A stretch of DNA of 64,000 nt from JBFXAN01 sp050184225 (GTDB lineage Bacteria > Chloroflexota > Dehalococcoidia > CAUJGQ01): contig JBFXAN010000007.1 of assembly GCA_050184225.1 (NCBI GenBank), positions 5,215 through 69,214 of the forward strand, read 5' to 3'. The position numbers and the translations under genes were made by a program. Shown here piece after piece: positions 6,788 through 15,695 of this stretch. Under the pieces are notes generated by a model. The model had not been told where the DNA came from. It saw only the letters and a program-made list of their open reading frames with translations, and did not search any database. Position 1 is the stretch's first letter, and each line of letters opens with the position of its first letter.

Positions 6788-9358
6788 ATGGCGAGCACGG
6801 CCGGGCGAGATATAACACCGGGACAGGAGCAGGCGCTTCTTGAGCTTCGGGAAATCGCGGCCGAAGATCCTGCGGCCTTCGAGATCCTTGAGGTAGAGCA
6901 ACTCACAACATCCGGTCATCTGCCGATCCTCATCTCCGTCGGCACGTCAGGGGCCGGACAGGAAGGGCTGCTTACCCAAACCGGTCCCCGCGCACGGATT
7001 CGGGCTCGCGAACGCTTCCGCGTCCTCGTGCCCGCCAGCTTTCCCTTCGAGTATCCGCTGGTGCTCGTGCAACATGACCGGTTCGCGGGCCTTCCCCACG
7101 TACAGTGGCGGCGCTCCATCTGCTTGTACGTCTCACCGACGACGGAGTGGCAGCCCTCCGACGGCATGTTCGGCTTCCTCGAGCGCCTGCTGAAATGGAT
7201 TGAGAGGGCGGCTGCCGGCGCATTGGACCCGGCCGGCGAACCGCTGCACCCCCCCGCTGTCTATCCGACGACAGAAGGAGGAGCCGTGGTTGTCCGCGCT
7301 GATGCTCCTCTTACGACTGAAGAACCTTGGCTAGGCATTGCGGTGCTCAGGCGAATATCGCAGGTCCGGGTCGATCTGGTCGACTGGGCGGACCTCTCCG
7401 ACGCACAGAACCTGCTCTACAATTCACCCGCCGACGTGGCCAGCAAATGGCTCGAGGGCGAGGATAGACTCGGGAGCCTCGTCCTTGGATTGGCCGTCCT
7501 TTTGCCCAAACCGACGCAGTACGAGTACCCAGTCAACGCACGCGCGCTCGTGGACATACTAGCCGGGCAGGGAATTTCTAAGGATAGTCTGATCAGCGGG
7601 CTGGCACTTCTGGCATTGCTTAACAACCGCTTTGCCCCGCACCGACACGCCGATGAAGCAGAGGACACACCGATCTTCATGGTCGTCGGTGCACCGATGC
7701 GTGGGATGGCTGGCGGCGAGCGGCGACAGCACCTCGCCGTCTGGCGGCTTTCTGAGCTGGGCCGGGATATCGTTCGGCTGCTCGACAATGTCTTCTCTGA
7801 CTACACCGAACAGGCGTCCGTGGGGGAGAAGGCCAAGGACTTGCTGAGTGAGTGGCTCGATGTCGCCGGTCTGGATTGGGCGCGGGTCTACGAGGAGCGT
7901 CCCGAAGTGAGTACGCGGCGGGACGCTGGTAGTCCCCTGGAAGAGATTCGGGGCAAGCACGTCATGCTGCTCGGGTGTGGGGCCATTGGTGGGCATGCCG
8001 CTGAGTACCTCGTACGGGCGGGCGTGGCGTGCCTGACCCTCGTCGACAACGGGCGCGTCTCGCCGGGGGTGCTCGTGCGTCAGCCGTACGACGACTCCGA
8101 CATTCATCGACCAAAGGCCGAAGCCCTTGCTGCGGGCCTTCACCGCATGAGGCCCGATTTGAACGTACGAGTGATCGTGGGGGACGCCCGCAAGACTGTG
8201 CTCGCCGACGATGAGCTCCGTGATGTCGATCTCATCATCGATGCAGCCGCAAATGCCGCCGTGACGGCGTTGCTCGAGCGGCGAAGGCGGGATTGGCCCT
8301 GGCCGCGCCCCTCGATTGTCACCATGCTGCTCGGACACCGAGCGACCCGTGCTATGACGACGGTCGCACCGAGTGATTACACCGGCAGCGGAATAGACCT
8401 GATGCGCAAGGTCAAGGTTGCAGTGTTCGCCGACCCGGATCTAGACGCGTTCGCCGAGGACTTCTTTCCCGATCCGCCCCGGTCCGACTACTTCCAGCCT
8501 GAGCCGGGTTGCTCGGAGGCCACATTTGTCGGTGCTGATGCTGACGTGGCGGCGCTCACCGCAACACTGCTCACGCACTCCCTGTCGCTGTGGAGATCGG
8601 CCGCGGACAGTGCGCGGGCGGCGGCCGTGTTAGTGGATCTGGGACTCGATACCAAGTTCCCCGCCAAGCTACGGCACATCTGGTGGCCTGCGGACGTGGT
8701 CCATCGCGACACCGACGCTCCGCTGGAGATCCGAATCTCACCATCAGCGTTCGCCGAAGTCCGAGCGGAGTGCCGCTTGATGGCACGACGACGCGGTTCG
8801 GAGATCGAGACCGGCGGCATCCTGCTCGGCGAGATAGACGATGCGTGCGGGATAGCGTGGGTGTCGGCAGCGACGGGCCCGCCACCTGACAGTCGGGCCT
8901 CGGCGCGGGCATTCATATGTGGTGTCGATGGGGTCGAGGAGCTGATCACTTCGCATGACCGAGCCTCCGGTGGGGCGTTGCGATTTGTCGGGATGTGGCA
9001 TTGCCACCCTTTCGGATCGGCTAGACCTAGTCCGGTAGACGACGAGGGGATGCGAGAACTCGTAACGCCGTTAGCTCAAGCCCCTCGGCGCGCGCTCCTG
9101 CTAATCATTGGCGGACGGGGTGCTCGCTGGGAATCCTGGCTGAATTCATCTGACGCAGGTAGCGTTGACGTACCACCCGAACTGTTCGTCCATCTTTGCC
9201 ACCGGACCAGCGTCAGGGGTGCGACGTCTACCACTCCCACAGCCCTCTACCTAGCCGCCCTTTCGCACCCCAATTCCGCCGAGACACGTAGGTGGCCCTC
9301 AGCTCGCGAGAGAGCGGATCGCCGCGTGTGGCCCTGGGTCAGGTGGTGGCGCAGTTGA
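6788..9358 (+). CDS. E2-E1-JAB triple fusion (ubiquitin-like conjugation and deconjugation enzyme)
   Basis: An 856-residue protein with three domains in order. Residues about 15-140 are an E2-like fold with a candidate catalytic Cys112 in RSICLYVSP, followed by W..P..G. Residues about 385-640 are an E1/ThiF adenylation domain, with the nucleotide loop GCGAIGG near residue 393 and a candidate catalytic Cys575 in PGCSEATFVG. Residues about 660-790 are a JAB/JAMM metalloprotease with H738-x-H740, S748 and D751 in WHCHPFGSARPSPVDD, and an upstream Glu in GGILLGE. Type II CBASS has the first two fused (Cap2) and the JAB separate (Cap3); here one chain carries all three. No Ub-like protein gene is adjacent. 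The gene overlaps the following lipase gene by 67 bases, so expression should be coupled. The region between E2 and E1 (140-385) is unassigned. Confidence 0.9.
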   Translation: MASTAGRDITPGQEQALLELREIAAEDPAAFEILEVEQLTTSGHLPILISVGTSGAGQEGLLTQTGPRARIRARERFRVLVPASFPFEYPLVLVQHDRFAGLPHVQWRRSICLYVSPTTEWQPSDGMFGFLERLLKWIERAAAGALDPAGEPLHPPAVYPTTEGGAVVVRADAPLTTEEPWLGIAVLRRISQVRVDLVDWADLSDAQNLLYNSPADVASKWLEGEDRLGSLVLGLAVLLPKPTQYEYPVNARALVDILAGQGISKDSLISGLALLALLNNRFAPHRHADEAEDTPIFMVVGAPMRGMAGGERRQHLAVWRLSELGRDIVRLLDNVFSDYTEQASVGEKAKDLLSEWLDVAGLDWARVYEERPEVSTRRDAGSPLEEIRGKHVMLLGCGAIGGHAAEYLVRAGVACLTLVDNGRVSPGVLVRQPYDDSDIHRPKAEALAAGLHRMRPDLNVRVIVGDARKTVLADDELRDVDLIIDAAANAAVTALLERRRRDWPWPRPSIVTMLLGHRATRAMTTVAPSDYTGSGIDLMRKVKVAVFADPDLDAFAEDFFPDPPRSDYFQPEPGCSEATFVGADADVAALTATLLTHSLSLWRSAADSARAAAVLVDLGLDTKFPAKLRHIWWPADVVHRDTDAPLEIRISPSAFAEVRAECRLMARRRGSEIETGGILLGEIDDACGIAWVSAATGPPPDSRASARAFICGVDGVEELITSHDRASGGALRFVGMWHCHPFGSARPSPVDDEGMRELVTPLAQAPRRALLLIIGGRGARWESWLNSSDAGSVDVPPELFVHLCHRTSVRGATSTTPTALYLAALSHPNSAETRRWPSARERADRRVWPWVRWWRS

Positions 9359-10506
9359 AGCGCGACATTGGATTAGCACTCTCGGGGGGTGGCTTCCGTG
9401 CCGCAGCGTTCCATCTGGGCTGCCTTCGCGCGCTCGACGACCGGGGTCTGCTCCCGCGTGTACGGGTCATCTCGGGTGTATCAGGCGGCGCGCTGCTCTC
9501 AGCCCTCTATGCGTACGGTCCGGCCAACTTCCGCGAGTTTGATGAACGGGCGACGGAACTCCTACGCAATGGTTTGCAGCTTTCGATCACGCGTCAATTC
9601 CTGATGACTCGCCGCGCCCTGGAGGCTGGGCTTGGCGTCGCGCTCCGACCGGCCGATGCTGCCATATCTCTTGCTCAACGCCTGTTGGCGCCCAACGGCC
9701 CGAAACGGCAACGTGCTGCATTAGGGCAGACAGGTTTGCAACGCGTGCCGCGCGTCAATGTGACCACGGCGTTTGCCGACGTGCTCGCGGAGCGGTTCTT
9801 CGGTACCAAGTCAATGCCGATGGTGACCCACGACGGACTCGATGTGGTGCTCACGGCGTGCGACCTCTGGACCGGGAGCGCAGTCCGATTCGGAAGCCGA
9901 ACGAGCGCCTGCTCCCGCATTGGAGAGATACTCGATGACGTGACCGTCGCCTCGGCCGTCGCGGCATCGGCCGCATACCCGGCGCTGCTTCCCTCGCTGG
10001 AGCAGCGCTACCGCTTCCGCGATCGAGCTGGGAGGGAGTTGGAGCAACTGCTCCTGCTGACCGACGGCGGCGTATACGACAATCTCGGGCTTAGCGTCCT
10101 TGAGCTGGGCCGGGATGAGCGCTATACCCGTCATGTCTACGACGTGGACTACGTGGTCGCCTGTGATGCGGGCCAAGGTCGCTTGGCACCAGCATTGCCG
10201 CGGGTGTGGCCGACGCGCATGATGAGGGTCGTGAGTGTCATGCATGGGCGCGCTCAAAATAGGCAACGCGCACTTCTCTACGCGGCTAGATCGAGCGGGA
10301 ATCTGTCAGGATTTGTCCATGCCTACCTCGGCATGGAGGATCGATTCTTACCAGTGCCTCTTCCCGACCTTGTCCCCAGAGAGGCGGTCGCCCAATATCC
10401 GACCAATTTTAGGGCAGTGTCTGCGGAAGGTCTTTACAACCTCACTATTCGTGGCGAGCAACTCGCGCGGATACTTTTGGCTCACTACTGCCCGTCCTTG
10501 ACTTGA
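9292..10506 (+). CDS. Patatin-like phospholipase, putative effector
   Basis: A 404-residue patatin-fold lipase. The oxyanion loop is SGGGFRAAAF near residues 30-39, the nucleophile is Ser64 in GVSGG, and Asp258 in TDGGVYDN completes the Ser-Asp dyad. Patatins degrade membrane phospholipids; in CBASS the CapV patatin kills infected cells when activated. The GTG start at 9292 lies inside the end of the E2-E1-JAB gene; the first in-frame residues before the patatin fold are short. Being last in the operon makes it the natural effector, with the conjugation fusion as sensor or activator. That role is inferred. Confidence 0.88.
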   Translation: MALSSRESGSPRVALGQVVAQLKRDIGLALSGGGFRAAAFHLGCLRALDDRGLLPRVRVISGVSGGALLSALYAYGPANFREFDERATELLRNGLQLSITRQFLMTRRALEAGLGVALRPADAAISLAQRLLAPNGPKRQRAALGQTGLQRVPRVNVTTAFADVLAERFFGTKSMPMVTHDGLDVVLTACDLWTGSAVRFGSRTSACSRIGEILDDVTVASAVAASAAYPALLPSLEQRYRFRDRAGRELEQLLLLTDGGVYDNLGLSVLELGRDERYTRHVYDVDYVVACDAGQGRLAPALPRVWPTRMMRVVSVMHGRAQNRQRALLYAARSSGNLSGFVHAYLGMEDRFLPVPLPDLVPREAVAQYPTNFRAVSAEGLYNLTIRGEQLARILLAHYCPSLT

Positions 10507-10899
10507 GGCATACTCACGCCGCCAACGAAGCCTAAAATGCTAGGCATTATTAACTCATATAGTCAGCGATTGTGATGTATAGAACTGACTTGTCATTATG
10601 TTCGGCATTCGGTCCGTGCTGCGTGCGTGCTCCATACTTCCAGTAGGGCTGGCGTCGCCTTCGTCGCGACGCTCAGCATCCGTGCCGTCGGCCGGAGCTG
10701 ACGACGAGCCTGGAAGACAGGCGCCCCATCTTGACGGCCGGGTGCCCGTGCCGGTTGCAGGTATGGTGCGACCGCTACGTCGGGATGGCGGAACGCTGCG
10801 CCACAGGCGGTGCCGCTCAGTCAGTGTTCGCATAACGCCAGTTTCCCGCCCCTCGGTGCGGCGCCTATTGACCTGGACTAACGCACCGTCGCTCCGGCA
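10507..10899. other. Intergenic, no gene recognised
   Basis: About 390 bp after the patatin gene. Open frames here have no family features and poor composition. No clear terminator was seen. Confidence 0.5.
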
Positions 10900-11112
10900 T
10901 CAGCCAATGCGGCGGTAGGGGTAGCGATCCTTTAATTCCTCGTGAACGAATGACCCCTTGGAGGGGGCGGACAAGAAGCGCTGAAAGACGCTCGATGGCA
11001 CGCCGCTGTAGGCATACAGGGAGCCGTTATGGAACCGCACCTGCAGGAGTTCGGTCGCGTCATCATAACCAATCGCGGCGACGTTGCTGGATGAGACCGG
11101 GATCATGTCCAT
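10900..11112 (-). CDS. KTSC domain protein
   Basis: A 70-residue protein that is almost entirely a KTSC domain: SSNVAAIGYDDATELLQVRF, then a G-x-x-Y-Y-like segment (GSLYAYSGVP), then F..F..A.SKGSFVHEEL and a basic tail. KTSC domains occur alone or at the C terminus of lysyl-tRNA synthetases and in mobile DNA; their function is not established. It is a free-standing gene on the minus strand. Confidence 0.85.
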   Translation of the reverse strand: MDMIPVSSSNVAAIGYDDATELLQVRFHNGSLYAYSGVPSSVFQRFLSAPSKGSFVHEELKDRYPYRRIG

Positions 11113-11282
11113 CAGCTTCCCCCAATCGCGTGTCGGTCATTGGTCCCGCCACCCATGCTGCTTGCCACGCCAGCATGGGCGATGAACGAGCAGGTCATAC
11201 ACTTCGGAGTCTGCTCCCATGCTACCGGTATCTGCCAGTTAGGCAGCCCACGCCGCACAACGGCCACTTTGCGTCGCGGCCG

Positions 11283-11288
11283 TATAAT
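11283..11288 (+). promoter_or_regulatory. TATAAT -10 box, leaderless start at 11297
   Basis: TATAAT followed by 8 nt and the ATG of the acetyltransferase gene. There is no ribosome binding site between them. The spacing matches the other leaderless candidates in the window. Confidence 0.6.
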
Positions 11289-11296
11289 TAGCGCAT

Positions 11297-11848
11297 ATGG
11301 TTGAACAATTCACCTACGCTGCCGCTGCCTTGCCGTCGCATCTCCGATGGCAGATTCTCGACTTCCTGCGGATGGAGTGGCCCGAGGGCTTCGCCGGCGA
11401 CAATCGCTTGCGCGAGTGGATATCACCGGCGCACGAGCACCCGATGCACATCGTGCTGGTAGACGGCGACCTCCTCGTCAGTCACACCGAGGTGAAGCGG
11501 AAGGACCTCGAGCACGACGGCGTCATCTATAAGGCATATGGGCTGAGCGGCGTGCTCACCTACCCGCAGTTCCGGCGCGAGGGATACGGCCTGCAGGTGG
11601 TGGAGGCCGGCAAGCGCCATATCGAGCGGACGGACGCCGACATCGCCATCTTCAACAGCCGGTTGCGGGGCTTCTACGAGCGGGCGGGCTTCATCCCGAT
11701 GGAGTCGCTGCACATGACCTACGGCGACCCGGCACACCCGACCGTGAGCGACGAGACGACCTTCATGCTCTTCCTGACGGAGAAAGGCCGGGCAGGCCGC
11801 AGGAGCTTCGAGACCCGACCCGTCTACTTCGGTGCCGACACGTGGTAG
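11297..11848 (+). CDS. GNAT family N-acetyltransferase
   Basis: A 183-residue acetyltransferase-like protein. The central segment VLTYPQFRREGYGLQVVEAGKRH fits the acetyl-CoA binding motif A (R/Q-x-x-G-x-G/A), and IFNSRLRGFYERAGF fits motif B, where the protein usually contacts its substrate. The substrate is unknown. The -10 box ends 8 nt before the ATG, so it is probably translated from a leaderless mRNA. It stands alone between minus-strand genes. Confidence 0.82.
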   Translation: MVEQFTYAAAALPSHLRWQILDFLRMEWPEGFAGDNRLREWISPAHEHPMHIVLVDGDLLVSHTEVKRKDLEHDGVIYKAYGLSGVLTYPQFRREGYGLQVVEAGKRHIERTDADIAIFNSRLRGFYERAGFIPMESLHMTYGDPAHPTVSDETTFMLFLTEKGRAGRRSFETRPVYFGADTW

Positions 11849-11975
11849 ACCGACGGCTCACGTCGCCTTTGACGGGTTCTACGTCGTGGACGGCCAGGTT
11901 GACGATCACCGATCACGTCGGCACGGCAAGACTGCCCCCAAAGTCGGTCGGTGCGAAAGACATACAGCAACCGTA

Positions 11976-12602
11976 CTACAGCCAAGCCTTCCCCTTGTAA
12001 TACATGACCATCGGATCGATGTCCAGCAATTTATTTGCACTGTCAACACCAACAAGCACACCGATCACTTCCAGTGCAACACCTCTCGCACTCCTAGACA
12101 ACAGTAGAAATCGCTCCGTCATACTGTCGCTAATCAACGACTCCGCCGAAGCGATCAGTCGAATAGTCCAATTGCTCTTTCTTCCCATGAATAGCAGATG
12201 ATCGACCAGTTCATGATAGCGCTCTACTTTGAAATTACTCTGAACGGCTGCCAGATCAAATTCAATAGACTGGAAATCGTCGTTGGCTAGTGCTTGCTCG
12301 TCAAGAATCAATAGCTTGCCATGGTCGGCAGCATATTTCTGTACCATCTGGAATCTTTGTGCAGGAAAGAGTCTTTGTATCACTTCTCTTGAACGGGCGC
12401 CCTCCTCGGATAGCTCGCCGGTGAGCTCGAAGTTTAGTCCGAGCACACTGAGCAGCTTTCCAAGGCCGAGCTTTCCTCCAGTTTTATCGTTACGGCGAGA
12501 AGATTCTGTCGATTTGAGCTGCTCCTCAACCCTTTCGACCGTAGAGCTGTATGCGATATCTATTTTCGCCGTGTTCATGTATACCATATTGAGAATGGAC
12601 AT
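11976..12602 (-). CDS. Hypothetical protein, partner of the kinase-lobe/TPR gene
   Basis: A 208-residue soluble protein with no recognised catalytic motif. It begins with SILNMVYMNTAKIDIAYSS and ends in GKAWL. The pattern (short N-terminal beta strand with Y-N/D, then a Ser/Lys-rich linker, then an alpha/beta body) recalls DUF6414-type proteins, but I cannot confirm that. It starts 6 nt after the stop of the upstream gene (12609), so the two form an operon. The base composition is clearly lower in GC than the neighbours, which suggests separate acquisition. Confidence 0.6.
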   Translation of the reverse strand: MSILNMVYMNTAKIDIAYSSTVERVEEQLKSTESSRRNDKTGGKLGLGKLLSVLGLNFELTGELSEEGARSREVIQRLFPAQRFQMVQKYAADHGKLLILDEQALANDDFQSIEFDLAAVQSNFKVERYHELVDHLLFMGRKSNWTIRLIASAESLISDSMTERFLLLSRSARGVALEVIGVLVGVDSANKLLDIDPMVMYYKGKAWL

Positions 12603-12608
12603 TACAGT

Positions 12609-13469
12609 TTACCTCAGATCATGATCGTTCGCTTCTAAGCGGTTGATCTGTTCAGTGAGTTCTTCGATGCGGCCAAGCTCGAACCCAAACAATTCACTTT
12701 GCAAGTGTATGGCAAGGCTGTCAATATCTTCGAGACCATGTCGTAACTCTTCAGCTTCTGTATTCCTATGTAGTTTGTCAAGAACGTCACACTTTGCTGT
12801 AACCAGTGCGCGAAAAACAAAGGGATAGTATGAGCTGGTGTCGTAATACTCATCGGAGAAGATGCATTTGGGTTTGTACTCGTCGGATAGCAGTGATTCA
12901 ATACCGTAATTGCAGTATTCTAGTGCCTCAGATTCTTGTCCGTTCATGTTGTAATGAATAGCCATTATAAAGTTCATGTACGGTTCTGTCGGATCATATT
13001 CGAGGGCCATGCGAGCAGCTTCAACTCCGCGATCAGTCTCTCCTGCATCAAGAAGCAGGTCACAGGCGGTCATACATAGCGAAAGAATGATGCGAGATGT
13101 GTAGTGGGTATCCTGAACAATATCGAATCCATCACGGACGAGTTGCCATGCGCGGTTGTAGTCACCTGACTCGCGGGCTTCACTAATGGAGTTCATGAGG
13201 CTATGCATCTGGTCTATATGCGACAACTCATCAGGGCCGAGCCATAGGGTTCGCTGATGTTTGTCGAGTTTAACTACCATTTCCTCGCCGGTGGCCAGAT
13301 TGGTTGCGTGGTACACGATCATACAACCGCCGATAGCGAGGATGTACTCCAGTAGCAGCGTGCCAGTAGGGGTCTCCAGTCGGTGGCCAATGTAGCTCTC
13401 TGGGGTACGCATTGGCAGCGCTCTTTCCACTGGTGTTGGTCGGCGCGTCGCGCTTACTGACCGCTGCAC
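12609..13469 (-). CDS. Kinase N-lobe fragment fused to TPR-like helices
   Basis: A 286-residue protein. Residues about 25-72 look like the N-lobe of a eukaryotic-type Ser/Thr kinase (LLEYILAIGGCMIVYHATN, then GEEMVVKLDK with the VxK lysine), but no HRD, DFG or APE segment follows. From about residue 85 the chain is made of helical repeats with TPR-like spacing (ARMALEYDPTEPYMNFIMAI). A catalytic kinase is therefore unlikely; it could bind nucleotide or mimic a kinase. It is the first gene of a two-gene operon and is lower in GC than its surroundings. A small IS remnant lies just upstream of it. Confidence 0.6.
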   Translation of the reverse strand: MQRSVSATRRPTPVERALPMRTPESYIGHRLETPTGTLLLEYILAIGGCMIVYHATNLATGEEMVVKLDKHQRTLWLGPDELSHIDQMHSLMNSISEARESGDYNRAWQLVRDGFDIVQDTHYTSRIILSLCMTACDLLLDAGETDRGVEAARMALEYDPTEPYMNFIMAIHYNMNGQESEALEYCNYGIESLLSDEYKPKCIFSDEYYDTSSYYPFVFRALVTAKCDVLDKLHRNTEAEELRHGLEDIDSLAIHLQSELFGFELGRIEELTEQINRLEANDHDLR

Positions 13470-13659
13470 TGGTTCGTAAACCTTCGGCAGCCGAGCGCCT
13501 CGGCCTGGGTTCGATCGTGCTCCTCCGGCGGCGGGATAATTTAGAAACCTATGCTGAGGTCAGTAAGTCAGCGGGTGGTTAAAGCCTGATTGGAGGCGCG
13601 CTCTTTAAAGTTGGTCACTTGGGTGTCACGTCTGTCAATACTGGCACGGTGAGTGTACA

Positions 13660-14367
13660 CGTTCAGTGATTCTGTCGTCCGATCTGTTCAGTGAAAGTGT
13701 CACCTCCCGTACCGGCGCCAGGGGTGCGAGGCGGCGGGCGGGCGCTGGCGGCTGGGGGCGGCGTCAATCGGCGTGGGCGCGGCGACGGTGACGGCGGGCT
13801 GGTCCGGGCCGAACCAGTGATGGGGACTGCCATCGGCCTGGACGAGCATGCCCTCCTGGGCCATCCGCACCCGCCGCGCCCGTCGCACCGGCCGGCGCCG
13901 CGGGTGCGCCTCGACCACTCCGGCGGCGCGCAGCACGCGGCGCACCGTGCTGCGGCTGAGGTGGATCGCCTCCCGTTCCGCCAGCGTCTCGGTCAGGTGC
14001 TGCTGGTTGAAGCCGGCGTATGGTCCTTGGGCCAACGCCACGATGCGGGCGGCAGCCTCCGGCGCCGTCGCCCACGCTGGCGTGCGCCCGCGATTGCCAT
14101 GCACCAGGGCCGCTGGACCATGGGCGCGGTAGGCCGCCTGCAGCCGCTGCACCTGGCGAACCGAGCGTCCGAGCAGCGCCGCAGCCTCCTCGACTGTGAC
14201 CAGACCCGCCCAGACCTGGTTCAACACCAGCGCTCGCTTCTGCTCATTGCGTCCCAAGATGAGTGTCTCCTCGTTCATCCCTTCAGCGTTCGTGATGCCG
14301 TGCCCACGCGCAGCGCCACGGTGACATTTTCACTGAACACTTCGCGGGTGACGGAATCGCTGGACAC
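13660..14367 (-). mobile_element. Internally deleted insertion sequence with double inverted repeats
   Basis: The inner inverted repeats are TGTTCAGTGAAAGTGTCACC at 13685-13704 and its complement, with one mismatch, at 14320-14339. An outer pair (GTTCAGTGATTCTGTC from 13660; complement of GTCCAGCGATTCCGTC ending near 14366) repeats the same TTCAGTGA motif. The span is about 0.7 kb and encloses only the N-terminal part of a transposase, so the element could move only with help from a full copy elsewhere. Confidence 0.72.
13700..14278 (-). pseudogene. Truncated IS transposase (ISNCY-like), N-terminal part
   Basis: Residues 1-165 read as a helix-turn-helix transposase N terminus (VEEAAALLGRSVRQVQRLQAAY), an HTH_29-like second domain, and then QADGSPHHWFG, which contains the first catalytic Asp region of ISNCY-type DDE transposases. 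The remaining catalytic domain is absent, and the frame runs into unrelated Arg/Pro-rich sequence at the inverted repeat. It is therefore a deletion derivative. Confidence 0.78.
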
Positions 14368-14421
14368 CCACATACTGGCACGGTGAGCCAGCATCATAAC
14401 CTGCCGACCGAGTCCCTCCAC

Positions 14422-14524
14422 GTCCGATAACGGCTTTTATCGGACTCACGCCCCCACCCGGCTCAATTCAACCTGGTCGCTGGCTGCGTCCGGATAACGG
14501 GCAAATCCTCACGTTATCGGACCC
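14422..14524 (+). repeat. GTCCGATAACG repeats in both orientations upstream of the nested recombinase
   Basis: GTCCGATAA (14422-14430) and TTATCGGAC (14437-14445) form a perfect 9-bp inverted repeat around a 6-nt gap. Related copies follow near 14488 (GTCCGGATAACGG) and 14511 (ACGTTATCGGAC). The position just before the recombinase start at 14584 and the paired orientation suggest recombinase binding sites. The CGATAAC core is shared with repeats at both ends of element 2. Confidence 0.6.
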
Positions 14525-14583
14525 ACTTTCCGGGGCCACGTTGCCGTTGACGGCCTGCCACCCGCGCGGTATCGTTAGGCCAT

Positions 14584-15516
14584 ATGAACAATAATCTGCA
14601 AATACACAATCAGCGAGCGAATTTCACCCTGGTCGTCGGGCAGCCGGCGACCCCACTGGAGGTGACCATCGAAGCCTTCCTCCGCTCGTTGCCTGGGAAG
14701 AACCGCAGCGCCGCCACGGTGAAGGCCTACCGCTCGGACCTCGGCCAGTTCGCCACCTGGCTGACCGAGAACAACGTCATCGCCGTTGACCCGACCAGGA
14801 TTCGCCGTGCTGACGTTGAAGCCTACCTCTCGGACCTGGCCCACCTCGGCCTGTCTGGTGTCTCACGGTCACGCAAGCTGGCCGCCATTCGGGAGTACTT
14901 CCGCTTCCTCGAGGACCACGGCACCATTGCCCGCTCCCCCGCCGCCGGCGTGGACGGACCCCGGCGCGAGCAGAAGACCCGCTCGTATCTCAAACCCGAC
15001 GAATATCGCGCCGTGCTGTCACTCGCCGGCAGCAACGCCCGCGACTACGCCATCTTGCAGGTCTTCCTGCAGACCGGCCTGCGCGTCTCGGAGCTGGTCC
15101 ATTTGCGCATGGTCGACCTCGACCTGGCCGGCAAGGTGCTGACCGTGCGTGGTGGCAAGGGGCTCAGCGACCGGGAGATTGACCTGGAGAAGCATGCGAT
15201 TGAGGCGGTGAAGAATTGGCTGAGAATCCGCCCCCCCAGCTTGCACGAGCACCTATTCCTCAACTACCGGGGCGAACCCATCAGCGAGCGCAGCGTGCGG
15301 CGCCTGGTGGCCAAGTACCGCCACCGCGCCGGTCTGACGAAGAAAGCGACGCCCCACACGCTGCGGCACACCTTCGCCAGCTACAAAGCCCGTCGCGGCG
15401 TCCCCTTGCGCCAGGTCCAGGAATGGCTGGGGCACAAGAACATCGCCACGACGCAAATCTACGTCCACCTGGACCGCCAGGACGCCCAGAAAGCGATGGA
15501 GGCGACCAGCCTATGA
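14584..15516 (+). CDS. XerC/D-like tyrosine recombinase (nested)
   Basis: A 310-residue recombinase. The N-terminal core-binding domain covers about residues 20-115 (SAATVKAYRSDLGQFATWL). The catalytic domain has Arg in GLRVSELVHL, Lys in RGGKG, HTLRHTF, the GHK histidine and Tyr in TTQIYVHL, so all catalytic residues are present. The C terminus is MEATSL. It is preceded by repeat sites that may be its targets. A decayed relative lies at 17340-17744, with two low-GC genes between them, which suggests a small nested unit. Confidence 0.9.
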   Translation: MNNNLQIHNQRANFTLVVGQPATPLEVTIEAFLRSLPGKNRSAATVKAYRSDLGQFATWLTENNVIAVDPTRIRRADVEAYLSDLAHLGLSGVSRSRKLAAIREYFRFLEDHGTIARSPAAGVDGPRREQKTRSYLKPDEYRAVLSLAGSNARDYAILQVFLQTGLRVSELVHLRMVDLDLAGKVLTVRGGKGLSDREIDLEKHAIEAVKNWLRIRPPSLHEHLFLNYRGEPISERSVRRLVAKYRHRAGLTKKATPHTLRHTFASYKARRGVPLRQVQEWLGHKNIATTQIYVHLDRQDAQKAMEATSL

Positions 15517-15695
15517 CCCGCAGCCGGTTGCTCCGACTCCGCCGGCGCCGGATGGCCGAGCGGTCCTACGACCACCAGGCCGAACTAGGCCGGATTGCCC
15601 AGTGGCTGCAGGACCACGGCTGCAGGACCACCCACGGAGGCAGCGGTGAGCGAACGGGAGCCCCGCCGTGGCGAGGAGCCGCAGGCCTTCCGTGA
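15513..15695 (+). CDS. Short ORF coupled to the recombinase
   Basis: A 60-residue basic protein, starting in an ATGA overlap with the recombinase stop. The first 37 residues (Arg-rich, then HQAELGRIAQWLQDHGC) look helical; the tail looks random. It may be the start of a decayed gene. From 15696 to 16100 I see only degraded sequence. Confidence 0.3.
   Translation: MTRSRLLRLRRRRMAERSYDHQAELGRIAQWLQDHGCRTTHGGSGERTGAPPWRGAAGLP

Larger units (their letters stand above)
13638..14387 (+). repeat. 16-bp direct repeats bracketing the IS remnant
   Basis: ATACTGGCACGGTGAG occurs at 13638-13653 and again, in the same orientation, at 14372-14387. The copies lie a few bases outside the outer inverted repeats of the IS remnant. 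They may mark an older target or part of a larger repeat unit; they are too far from the ends to be a simple target duplication. Confidence 0.6.

Noticed and set aside
5531..10506. A standard type II CBASS locus
   Set aside because: No CD-NTase-like protein is encoded in the operon or within several kilobases, and the JAB domain is fused instead of separate.
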